Position numbers and translations under genes: made by a program. From Phycisphaerae bacterium (lineage in GTDB: Bacteria; Planctomycetota; Phycisphaerae; Phycisphaerales; Phycisphaeraceae): DNA of 45,188 bases. A model generated the notes under the pieces. It saw only the letters and a list, made by a program, of their open reading frames with translations, had not been told where the DNA came from and searched no databases. Shown here piece by piece: positions 37,001-45,188 of the stretch; the first letter of the stretch is position 1; every line of letters starts with the position of its first letter. Location: assembly GCA_002688155.1 (NCBI GenBank), contig NZCH01000029.1, positions 1-45,188 on the forward strand, in the 5' to 3' direction.

Positions 37001-37270
37001 TTATTGGAAACAATCGAGACTGGGTGCACCACCCGACACCGGCGGAATCAGCGCGAGTTCATCGCCATCGCTTAAGACATGGTCCGATTTGATGTACGTA
37101 CAGTTCACGGCAAGCGCTGTTTTTTTGAAAAGGCCCGCTAATTCCGGGTGTTTTCCCGTCAGCACGGTAACCGCGTCACCGGCGGTCGCGCCTCGGTGTA
37201 ACTCCAATGGAACTGCGTCGGCGCCAATTTGCTGCTTGAGCGTCGCGAACAGGTGGACATGGATCGTCAT
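37001..37270 (-). CDS. moaD: MoaD/ThiS-like sulfur-carrier protein with C-terminal extension beyond Gly-Gly
   Basis: MTIHVHLFATLKQQIGADAVPLEL...LSDGDELALIPPVSGGAPSLDCFQ; adjacent to moeA. Confidence 0.82.
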   Translation of the reverse strand: MTIHVHLFATLKQQIGADAVPLELHRGATAGDAVTVLTGKHPELAGLFKKTALAVNCTYIKSDHVLSDGDELALIPPVSGGAPSLDCFQ

Positions 37271-37292
37271 TGGCATTGCATTGCTCACGCGG

Positions 37293-38561
37293 TCAAACAA
37301 CCATTGTCATGTACGGTACGCGGGTTCCCGCAGCAACGTGCTGATCGGTGACCGGCAGTCGCACAAAGCCGTCAGCCTTGTCGGTGTGCATCAGGTCACC
37401 GCTACCGTGCCAGTCGATGATATGCGCCCTTAAGTCGTCATCGAGCGTTGCGGCACGGAAAAGTTGTCGTGCGGGGCTCGCTTTCACGTCGGCTGCGAGT
37501 TCAACACGACGCCACCGCAGTGAACCCGTTGCCGGTGATATGCCGAGCATTTGTCCAATCACGGGCACAAGGAAGAGATGCGCCGTCGCCAGCACACTTA
37601 CAGGGTTGCCGGGCAACCCGACGATCAGTGTGACGTCGTCGCCTTCAGGCGTCTGTACAACGAGCAGCGGCTTGCCGGGTTGAATCGCGACGCCGTGGAG
37701 GATGGTTGTCATGCCCAGCGCTTGCCAGGCGCTTGCCCAAAGGTCGTGACTGCCGACACTGACACCGCCGACAGTGACGATCAAGTCGGATTCTGACAGT
37801 GCTTTGGCCGCATGATAGATTGTCAATTCCTTGTCGTCCGGTACGTGCACATGGCACGATACGGGCGCACCTATCGCGCCCATCATCGCCACAAGAGCTG
37901 GACCGTTCGAGTTGCGAATCTGTTGCCTGCCTAGTTCGTGCGTCGGCGTCGTGCTCGGGCGCACCTCGTCGCCACTGGTGAGTAGTGAAATACGCGGGAA
38001 GCGCGATACCGTTAACTCTGTTGCACCGACCGTGGCCGCGATGCTCAGATGATGCGGCGCCAGTTTGATGCCCGGCTCGAGCACGACCTGGCCAGACCGC
38101 GCGTCGACGCCCTGGGGGTGGATGTGCAGCCATGTTTTAACGTGCTCGATCTTGAATTGCACGTGCGGCGGATCGACCGACTCGTCGACGACCGCTTTTT
38201 CGATTGGAATAACCGCGTCTGCGCCCGGTGGCAGCGGAGCCCCCGTGGCGATGCGCACAACTTTGCCGGTCGACAACGGGCACTGCCAATCCTCTTGCGG
38301 CGCACCGGCGAGGATCGTTCCCGCGATCGGGATCGGCCGGCCCGGTGTGATATCCCCGGTGCGGACCGCGAAGCCGTCCATCGTCGCGCGGTCGAATGCC
38401 GGTTGATCGCGATCCGCGCGCACTGGAGCGCGCAGCACCCGTCCCAGGGCGTCTTTTTGGCTGACGATTTCGACCCCGGCGGTCCTCGTGCTCGCGAAGA
38501 TCCGCTCGAGTGCCTCCTCGTACGTCGGAAGTGCGCGCTTGCTGGGGATGTGAGCACCCAT
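37293..38561 (-). CDS. moeA: Molybdopterin molybdenumtransferase MoeA
   Basis: QPAFDRATMDGFAVR...VRIATGAPLPPGADAVIPIE...TVGGVSVGSHDLW...VGLPGNPVSVLATAHLFLVPVI. Confidence 0.92.
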   Translation of the reverse strand: MGAHIPSKRALPTYEEALERIFASTRTAGVEIVSQKDALGRVLRAPVRADRDQPAFDRATMDGFAVRTGDITPGRPIPIAGTILAGAPQEDWQCPLSTGKVVRIATGAPLPPGADAVIPIEKAVVDESVDPPHVQFKIEHVKTWLHIHPQGVDARSGQVVLEPGIKLAPHHLSIAATVGATELTVSRFPRISLLTSGDEVRPSTTPTHELGRQQIRNSNGPALVAMMGAIGAPVSCHVHVPDDKELTIYHAAKALSESDLIVTVGGVSVGSHDLWASAWQALGMTTILHGVAIQPGKPLLVVQTPEGDDVTLIVGLPGNPVSVLATAHLFLVPVIGQMLGISPATGSLRWRRVELAADVKASPARQLFRAATLDDDLRAHIIDWHGSGDLMHTDKADGFVRLPVTDQHVAAGTRVPYMTMVV

Positions 38562-38694
38562 GGATTGCTTTGGCGTCAATTTGAGCAGGCTGGCTTATGC
38601 GGAACTTGCGCGATCCGCAGCCACCGCTTTCGCCGACAGTTTAACGCACATATGCACGCTTCGACGATATTCTTCTCGCGTGTAGAGTTTCCAT

Positions 38695-39366
38695 ATGCTC
38701 AAAGCGATCGTCTTCGATTTCGACGGGGTCATCGTCGACTCCGAGCCGTTGCACTACCGCGCGTTTGTTGAATTGACACGTGCGTTGGGCGTTGATTTCG
38801 ATTACGACGAGTACCTGCAGAAATATATCGGTTACGACGATCGGGAATTGTTCGCACTATTGACGAACGACACGCTGGACTCGCCGAAGGTGGCAGATCT
38901 TTGCCGGCGCAAGGCGCGGGTGTTCGAACGGGTTCTGGAGTCGGGAATTGACCCGATTCCCGGCGCGCGGGAATTGATCGACGAGGCGCGCAACGCGATG
39001 CCGATCGCCATCGCCAGCGGCGCCACGCGTGCGGATATTGACCTGATGCTCGCGCGGGCAGGCATCGCCAATGTGTTCGTGGAAATTACGACGGCCGACG
39101 ACGTGACGCGATCCAAGCCGGATCCGCAAACGTACACGCTTTGTGTTCAGCGGCTGGCAAAAGCGTGTTGCGGGGTAACGCTCGCGCCTGGCGACTGCCT
39201 GGCGATTGAGGATACCGCCGCGGGCATCGCGTCGGCGCGTGGCGCGGGGTTGCAGGCGCTTGGTGTCTCGACGACGGGACAGGCCAGGCAGCTGCGCGAG
39301 GCGAATCACACCGTCGACTCAATGACAGAAGTTACACTCGAACAGTTGCACTGTTGGTTCGATTAG
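38695..39366 (+). CDS. HAD-family hydrolase (beta-phosphoglucomutase-like subfamily)
   Basis: KAIVFDFDGVIVDSEPLHYRAF...IASGATRADIDLML...SKPDPQTYTL...CLAIEDTAAGIASARGAG. Confidence 0.9.
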   Translation: MLKAIVFDFDGVIVDSEPLHYRAFVELTRALGVDFDYDEYLQKYIGYDDRELFALLTNDTLDSPKVADLCRRKARVFERVLESGIDPIPGARELIDEARNAMPIAIASGATRADIDLMLARAGIANVFVEITTADDVTRSKPDPQTYTLCVQRLAKACCGVTLAPGDCLAIEDTAAGIASARGAGLQALGVSTTGQARQLREANHTVDSMTEVTLEQLHCWFD

Positions 39367-39398
39367 CAAGCGGTCAAGCGGTTTTGAGAGACGCAATC

Positions 39399-40787
39399 AT
39401 GTCGGATGCGAGTTTGATTTTAAGCGTCAGCGGCTTACGCGGCATCGTTGGTGAATCACTGACGAATCAGGTCGCCGCACGGTACGCCGCGGCTTTCGCC
39501 CAATGGCTGCGACGCGATCGCGATGTGGACACGGGGCTGCATGTTGTTGTCGGCTCGGACAGTCGGCCTTCGCGGGCCGAACTTGAACCGGTGATCGTCG
39601 ACGCGCTTGCCCAGGAGGGCTGCCGTGTCACGCGAGTCGGCGTGCAGACCACGCCAGCCGTGGCGCTAATGGTTCGGGGTGTTGGCGCCGAGGGCGGGCT
39701 CATGCTCACCGCCAGCCACAACCCGGAGCAATGGAACGGGATCAAACCCTTCACACCGGATGGCGCCGCACCGTCGCCCGAGCAGGTCACACAGATCATT
39801 GATGGCTACCACGCAATGGCGATGAGACTGAGCGGTCGCTCGCATACCGGTGCGATTGACGAGGACGATACGTGTGGCCAGGCGCACGTCGAGACAATCC
39901 TGCGAAACATTGATGTCGGTACCATCCGTGCGCGGCAATTCAGCGTCGTCCTCGACAGTGTTCATGGCGCCGGCGGGCCGTCGACGGCGCTGTTACTGGG
40001 CGAGCTGGGCGCAACGGTCAAACATCTTTACGCGGAGCCGACGGGGCGGTTTCCGCGCGTGCCCGAACCAACGGGCGAGTTGGTGACCGAGCTTTGTGAA
40101 GCGGTCTGCGACCAGCGCGCTGACATCGGCCTGGCGCAGGATTCCGACGCCGATCGGCTTGCCCTGGTCGACGAACACGGCGCCTACGTCGGTGAGGAAT
40201 ACACACTGGCGCTGTGCAGTCAGCACGTGCTTCAATGCGCGCCGAGCGGTCCGCACGCCGTCGCGGCGAATCTGTCGACGAGTCGAATGCTTGATGACGT
40301 TGCGGATCATTTTGGCGCCATCGTGCTGCGCACGCCCGTCGGTGAGGCAAACGTCGTCAAAGGCATGCGACAGACAGGCGCGATTGTCGGCGGTGAAGGC
40401 AACGGCGGCGTGATCTGGCCCCGGATCGGATGGGTGCGCGACAGTCTTGCCGGAATCGCCTTGGTTCTTGACATGATGGCGCGCGACGGCCGATCGCTGG
40501 GCGAGCACGTGGCGGACATCCCCAGGTATGCGATTGTGAAAGATAAGGTGTCAATTCCCGAGGGCGACATCGGGCCTGCGATCGCCCGTGTGCGAGAACA
40601 TTTCACCAGTGAAAAAAGCGATACACAGGATGGCCTGCGAATCGATTGGACGAATCGGTGGGTACACATTCGACCAAGCAACACCGAACCGATCGTTAGA
40701 ATTATCGCTGAGGCAAACGACGCCGGATCAGCGCAGGCACTGATCGATCAGGTGCGGGCGGTCATCGGTGCCCCGGCCACCGCGTGA
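39399..40787 (+). CDS. glmM: Phosphoglucosamine mutase / phosphohexomutase family
   Basis: SVSGLRGIVGESLT...GSDSRPSR...GLMLTASHNPEQWNGIK...DSDADRLALVDEHG...GEGNGGVIWP. Confidence 0.83.
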   Translation: MSDASLILSVSGLRGIVGESLTNQVAARYAAAFAQWLRRDRDVDTGLHVVVGSDSRPSRAELEPVIVDALAQEGCRVTRVGVQTTPAVALMVRGVGAEGGLMLTASHNPEQWNGIKPFTPDGAAPSPEQVTQIIDGYHAMAMRLSGRSHTGAIDEDDTCGQAHVETILRNIDVGTIRARQFSVVLDSVHGAGGPSTALLLGELGATVKHLYAEPTGRFPRVPEPTGELVTELCEAVCDQRADIGLAQDSDADRLALVDEHGAYVGEEYTLALCSQHVLQCAPSGPHAVAANLSTSRMLDDVADHFGAIVLRTPVGEANVVKGMRQTGAIVGGEGNGGVIWPRIGWVRDSLAGIALVLDMMARDGRSLGEHVADIPRYAIVKDKVSIPEGDIGPAIARVREHFTSEKSDTQDGLRIDWTNRWVHIRPSNTEPIVRIIAEANDAGSAQALIDQVRAVIGAPATA

Positions 40788-40963
40788 GCACACGCAGCGC
40801 ACGCGTTGGCCACTGACCCTGTGATTGTCTGGGCAGCGTCTTATCCAGTGGGGTTGAAATTTTGTGAATTACAATCTGAAACGAGTTCATCGCGTGCACA
40901 GATCAGGGCAATGCCCATGTCCAAACTTGACCTCGCCGCGGATGCCGTGAAAATAGGCATCAA

Positions 40964-42625
40964 ATGGATCGCACTGCGACTGAATTAGACATCCTGGAGC
41001 AGATTGGTCAGATTCTGGGCGACAGCTCTGACCTTGGCCAGATTTTTCAGCGCGCCATGATCGTGCTCAGTGATCGATTGAACATTCGCCGCGCATCGCT
41101 GCTGTTATGGGACGACACCCACGACGAACTGCGCATTGTTGCATCGATCGGGTTGACGCCAGACGAAATGAACCGTGGTCGGTACGCGCTGGGCGAGGGC
41201 GTAACCGGCCAGGTGTTCGCCAGTGGTCAACGGCAGATCATCGCCGACATCGCGCGCCACCCGGAGTTCCTCAACCGAACAGGCAGCCGACCACAGGCGG
41301 ACGACGACGGACCCAAAGCCAGCATGCCGCCGGGGATCACCGCGCCACCCATCAGTTTCATCGCCGTGCCCGTCAAGGACGCCAACCGATACGTCGGCGT
41401 TATCAGCGTCGACAAACCGTTTGTCGACGAAATGTCACTCGCCGCCGACACGCGACTGCTGACGATCATCACCGGCTCGTTCGCACAAACCATTCGAGTT
41501 CACAACCTCGTGCAAACCGAAAAAGAAATGCTCCTCGCCGAGAACGAGCAGCTCCGCGAACACCTGTCCCGCCGGTACAAGTTCGATAACATCATCGCCA
41601 ACAGTTCCGCCATGCTCGATGTGCTCGGCACCAGCGCCCAGGTTGCCGACAGCCGCGCCACCGTCCTGCTGCTTGGCGAGACCGGCGTCGGCAAGGAACT
41701 CGTCGCCCGAGCGATTCACTACAACTCGCCCCGCCGCGATAAGCCGCTCATCCGCATCAACTGCGGTGCGCTGAGCCCGCAACTGCTCGAGTCAGAATTA
41801 TTCGGCCATGTCAAAGGTGCTTTTACCGGCGCCATCCGCGACAAGATCGGCCGGTTCGAAGCAGCCGACCAGGGCACCATGTTCCTCGACGAAATAGGCA
41901 CGCTCGACCCGCAGTTGCAGGTCAAATTATTACGCGTGCTCCAGGAACGCGAGTTCGAACGTGTCGGCGACCACCACACCGTCAAGGTCGACGTTCGCGT
42001 CGTTGCCGCGACCAATCTCGACCTCGAAGAGCAGGTCCGAAACGGTGAATTCCGCGAAGACCTGTACTACCGATTCAACGTCGTCACCATCCACATCCCG
42101 CCGCTGCGTTCGCGGCGGGAAGACATTCCCATGCTGATCGACTTCTTCCTGGACCGTTACAACCGCGAGAACAGCCGAAACTTGCACAAGATCAGCCGCG
42201 ACGTACTCAACACGATGCGCCGCTACCCCTGGCCGGGCAACGTGCGCGAACTGGAAAACGCCATCGAACGCGCCGTGGTGCTCAGCCAGGGCGAACAGTT
42301 CACCGAAGAACTGCTGCCCTTGAACATACGCATGTTCGCGCAGCAGGTGCGCACCAACACCGCCGACGAATCGATCGAAGCGCTGGCTGACAAAATCGCC
42401 ATCCAGGCGATCCGTCACCACCACGAAGACCACGGCCGAATCTGGGACCTGGTCATCAACGAAGTCGAACGCCGCCTGATCGCCGAAGGCCTCAACCACA
42501 ACAAAGGCACCAAAACCCGAACTGCCGACTTCCTGGGCATCAACCGCAACACGCTCAACAAAAAAGTCAGGGAACTTCGCATTGAGACACTCCCGGTCAA
42601 CTTGGCGCGCACCGGGTTGAGTTAA
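40964..42625 (+). CDS. Sigma-54-dependent transcriptional activator (GAF - AAA+ - Fis HTH)
   Basis: GAF-like N-terminus; LLLGETGVGKELVARAIHYNSPR, ELFGHVKGAFTGAIRDKIGRFEAADQGTMFLDEIG; C-terminal RTADFLGINRNTLNKKVRELRI. Confidence 0.93.
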   Translation: MDRTATELDILEQIGQILGDSSDLGQIFQRAMIVLSDRLNIRRASLLLWDDTHDELRIVASIGLTPDEMNRGRYALGEGVTGQVFASGQRQIIADIARHPEFLNRTGSRPQADDDGPKASMPPGITAPPISFIAVPVKDANRYVGVISVDKPFVDEMSLAADTRLLTIITGSFAQTIRVHNLVQTEKEMLLAENEQLREHLSRRYKFDNIIANSSAMLDVLGTSAQVADSRATVLLLGETGVGKELVARAIHYNSPRRDKPLIRINCGALSPQLLESELFGHVKGAFTGAIRDKIGRFEAADQGTMFLDEIGTLDPQLQVKLLRVLQEREFERVGDHHTVKVDVRVVAATNLDLEEQVRNGEFREDLYYRFNVVTIHIPPLRSRREDIPMLIDFFLDRYNRENSRNLHKISRDVLNTMRRYPWPGNVRELENAIERAVVLSQGEQFTEELLPLNIRMFAQQVRTNTADESIEALADKIAIQAIRHHHEDHGRIWDLVINEVERRLIAEGLNHNKGTKTRTADFLGINRNTLNKKVRELRIETLPVNLARTGLS

Positions 42626-43005
42626 AGTGGAATCATCCGGATCGTTGCGACTGGCGCGGAGCACATTTTCTCTGACAGCCGGGAAGTTCTCAGATAGATG
42701 GTGCAATGCGCCATTGTTCGCGCGTTGAGATTGGTTGTGGTTCAGCGGCGATCGATGTGATGCCGTACCACGAATCAACGTCACCGAAAGCGAAGTACAT
42801 GAGGCAACTCGCAAACCCGTCAGGGCAAGACCGGCATGCAGCACGGCCATGGCGTCGTTCGATTGAATGTCCGGAAGCTTCGTGTGTACCGGCGCTTGCA
42901 CTGCCTTATGAATCGGCAGAGCGCGAAACTCACTCGCATGTCATCCAACGCATCGCCCTGTTCGCCGCTCAGTAGACGGGATTTCGAGGGCGCGGCGTTA
43001 CATGT

Positions 43006-44514
43006 TTACAACCCTTCCAGCGCCCGTACGATCAGCCGCACGCCGTAGCCCGTGGGGCCTTTGTTGAACATGGCCGAGTCGTTGTCAGTGTCACTGACGC
43101 CGGCGATGTCCAGATGTGCCCAGGCGGGCTGGCCTTGTTTGTTTTGTTGTACGAAGTGTGAGAGGAACACGGCGCCCTGGATGGAACTTGCGAGTCTCGG
43201 GCCGGAGTTGACCAGGTCGGCGTGGGGTGAGTCAAGCAGAGGTTTGTATTCATCCCACATGGGCAGGTGCCAGAGTTGCTGGCCGGTGTCTTCGGCGGCG
43301 TCGAGTAGTTTCTTTCTCAGGGCTGCATTTTTGCAGAACAGGCCAGCGGCTTCATGGCCCAGCGTGACGACGACGGCGCCGGTGAGGGTTGCCAGATCGA
43401 TGATTGATTTGGGTTTGTAGGTTTTGCATCCATAGGCCAGGGCATCGGCGAGGATGAGCCGGCCTTCGGCGTCGGTGTTGGTGATCTCGACGGTGACGCC
43501 GTTGTACATGCGGACGATGTCGTTCGGGCGGTAGGCGGTGCGGTCGACCATGTTTTCCGCGGTGGGGATGAGGCCAACGACGTGGACGGGGAGTTTGAGC
43601 GTGGCGATGGCGTGCATGGCGCCGATGACGGCGGTGCCGCCTGACTTGTCATACTTCATGCCCATCATGCTGGCGCCGGGTTTGATGGAGTACCCGCCGG
43701 TGTCGAAGGTGACGGCCTTGCCCACGAGCAGGACGGGAGGTTTGCTCGCGGCGGCGCGTGGTCGATGTTCGAGACAGATGAGTGCGGGCGGTGTCGATCC
43801 GGCGGCACCCACGGCGAGCAGGCCGCCCATTTTGAGTTTCTTTGCCTGCGCGGCGTTGACGATGCGGCAGCGCAGGCCGATCTGTCGCGCCATGGTTCGG
43901 CAGTAGCGCACAAGGTACGCGGGGTTGGCGACGTTGGGCGGCGACGCGGCCAGGTCGCGCGCGATGTTGGTCGACCGGCCGACCGCTATGCCCCATGACA
44001 GGCCCTTGCGAAACGTGGCGCTGGCATGCAATTGCAACGTGGCGGGGATGGCGCTTAACTGGCGTTTGTCGTTCTGGTCGGATTTGAACTTGATGAACTC
44101 GAAGTTGGCGGCCGCCATGCCGTCGCCGACTGCCCGGCCGGCGGGCTGGGCGTCGATCGCATCGCCGAGGCCGGGTGTGAGTTCCAGACCGATCGACCGT
44201 ACCTTGCCCTCCCACGCGATGCGCAGCAGTTTGGCTGCGGCGTTTCGCAGCACCTGGCCGGCGAACTTTTCGCGATCGCCCAGGCTCAGCAGGTATACCC
44301 TGCCCGGGCCGGTGTCTGGGTAGATGGTGGTGACGCGGCCGGCGTCGGCGACGAATTCGGCGCGTTTGACTGCCCGGCCCAGCGCGCCGCCGCAGCGGCG
44401 GTCGAGCGTTGCGTACTCGGCGGGCAATCGTGCGGGTTTGCCGAACAGCGCTACTGCAAGAGCATCTGGAGGGGCGGTTTTGGTTGTGGCGGCGGGGCGA
44501 AGCGTCCGATACAT
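43006..44514 (-). CDS. pepA: M17 leucyl aminopeptidase
   Basis: LVGKAVTFDTGGYSIKPGASMMGMKYDKSGGTAVIGAMHAIA...GVTVEITNTDAEGRLILADALAYG. Confidence 0.93.
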   Translation of the reverse strand: MYRTLRPAATTKTAPPDALAVALFGKPARLPAEYATLDRRCGGALGRAVKRAEFVADAGRVTTIYPDTGPGRVYLLSLGDREKFAGQVLRNAAAKLLRIAWEGKVRSIGLELTPGLGDAIDAQPAGRAVGDGMAAANFEFIKFKSDQNDKRQLSAIPATLQLHASATFRKGLSWGIAVGRSTNIARDLAASPPNVANPAYLVRYCRTMARQIGLRCRIVNAAQAKKLKMGGLLAVGAAGSTPPALICLEHRPRAAASKPPVLLVGKAVTFDTGGYSIKPGASMMGMKYDKSGGTAVIGAMHAIATLKLPVHVVGLIPTAENMVDRTAYRPNDIVRMYNGVTVEITNTDAEGRLILADALAYGCKTYKPKSIIDLATLTGAVVVTLGHEAAGLFCKNAALRKKLLDAAEDTGQQLWHLPMWDEYKPLLDSPHADLVNSGPRLASSIQGAVFLSHFVQQNKQGQPAWAHLDIAGVSDTDNDSAMFNKGPTGYGVRLIVRALEGL

Positions 44515-44740
44515 CGGCGAGGACCTCTATAACAGGCGTCGGCATCGCAGGATACGCTGTTCGGCGGGCAGTGCAAAGCCGGGGCGGCCGTGCCGGCGGC
44601 CGCACGGCGTTCATTTGACACGGCTCGTCGCGCGAATCGGCGTTTTGACAACGAAATGTCGCGTTGTTACCTTGCCATGTTCTGTCAGGGGCCGCCCGAC
44701 GGATTCCTCCCGCCTTAACCTAAAGCCTTGGAGTGGCCAG

Positions 44741-45188
44741 ATGTTGCGTCAATGGTGTCCGGTTGCGATTGCAGCCGTCGTTCTTGTGTCCGCCGTAGCG
44801 GCGCCCATCGTGCGGGCACAGTCGGCCCCGGAAATCCCCGCCGAGATTTATACCAGGGATACCGAGTTCACCGAGTCGCAGCGGCAGGTGATCGAGGACT
44901 TCGTCGATCACTGGATCGACCTTTTGGACGACGGAAGCGCAGCCGAGATCGCCAAGGCACGGCGTCAACTGATCGATCAGATGGCGGGGGTCGGTTCACA
45001 ACTGTTCAACACGGTTTACTCGCAGACTGTTTGCAAGGCGCTTGAACCACTGCTGGCTTTGCAGGACCAGTTGTCGTTGCGTTTGAACGCGCTCATTGTC
45101 GCGTCAGTGCTTGCGGATGGGTGTGTCGTCAACCTGATCGCGACGGGTCTTGGCGACAAGTCACCGGCGGTGCGCTACTGGGCCGCGC
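44741..45188 (+). CDS. Secreted hypothetical protein, possibly HEAT-repeat-like; truncated by window end
   Basis: Open from ATG 44741 to window end (not in ORF track): signal peptide MLRQWCPVAIAAVVLVSAVAAPIVRAQ, helical body, LGDKSPAVRYWAA resembling HEAT repeats. Confidence 0.6.
   Translation, partial: MLRQWCPVAIAAVVLVSAVAAPIVRAQSAPEIPAEIYTRDTEFTESQRQVIEDFVDHWIDLLDDGSAAEIAKARRQLIDQMAGVGSQLFNTVYSQTVCKALEPLLALQDQLSLRLNALIVASVLADGCVVNLIATGLGDKSPAVRYWAA

Noticed and set aside
41930-42901. 323-aa minus-strand ORF
   Set aside because: Antisense to the sigma-54 activator C-terminus; composition typical of shadow ORFs.
43649-44614. 321-aa minus-strand ORF in alternate frame
   Set aside because: Same-strand overlap of pepA in another frame; Arg/Pro-rich with no domain.

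Overview
This 45 kb, GC-rich window reads as chromosomal core DNA from a Planctomycetes-like (possibly Phycisphaerae) bacterium. That taxonomic label is an inference from gene content. I support about 35 protein genes, two tRNAs, one pseudogene, one terminator and several structured intergenic elements. Recognisable blocks are: tRNA-Thr/tuf/rpmG/tRNA-Trp/secE/nusG; an iscR/iscS/iscU/iscA Fe-S cluster; moaD/moeA; and scattered single housekeeping genes (atpD, pyk, purE, tilS, ribD, glmM, hemQ, rsmE, nuoA, pepA). I see no CRISPR array, no intact mobile element and no obvious multi-gene defence island. Best second-look items: (1) the left edge joins a tyrosine-recombinase C-terminus (minus strand) directly to a 5'-truncated recJ (plus strand), either a rearrangement or an assembly chimera; (2) an unannotated GxxExxY-family gene remnant at 17710-18105 with an intact frame but two in-frame TAA codons, one exactly at the family's namesake Glu; (3) a 17-nt motif next to that remnant that recurs in inverted orientation about 6.5 kb away; (4) a MoaD-like protein with 8 residues after its Gly-Gly; (5) a perfect 22-bp palindrome filling the convergent recJ/parA junction; (6) a 27-bp imperfect inverted repeat between rpmG and tRNA-Trp; (7) a GTACTA-TTT-TAGTAC palindrome upstream of iscR. 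I could not run database searches; family names come from motif recognition.
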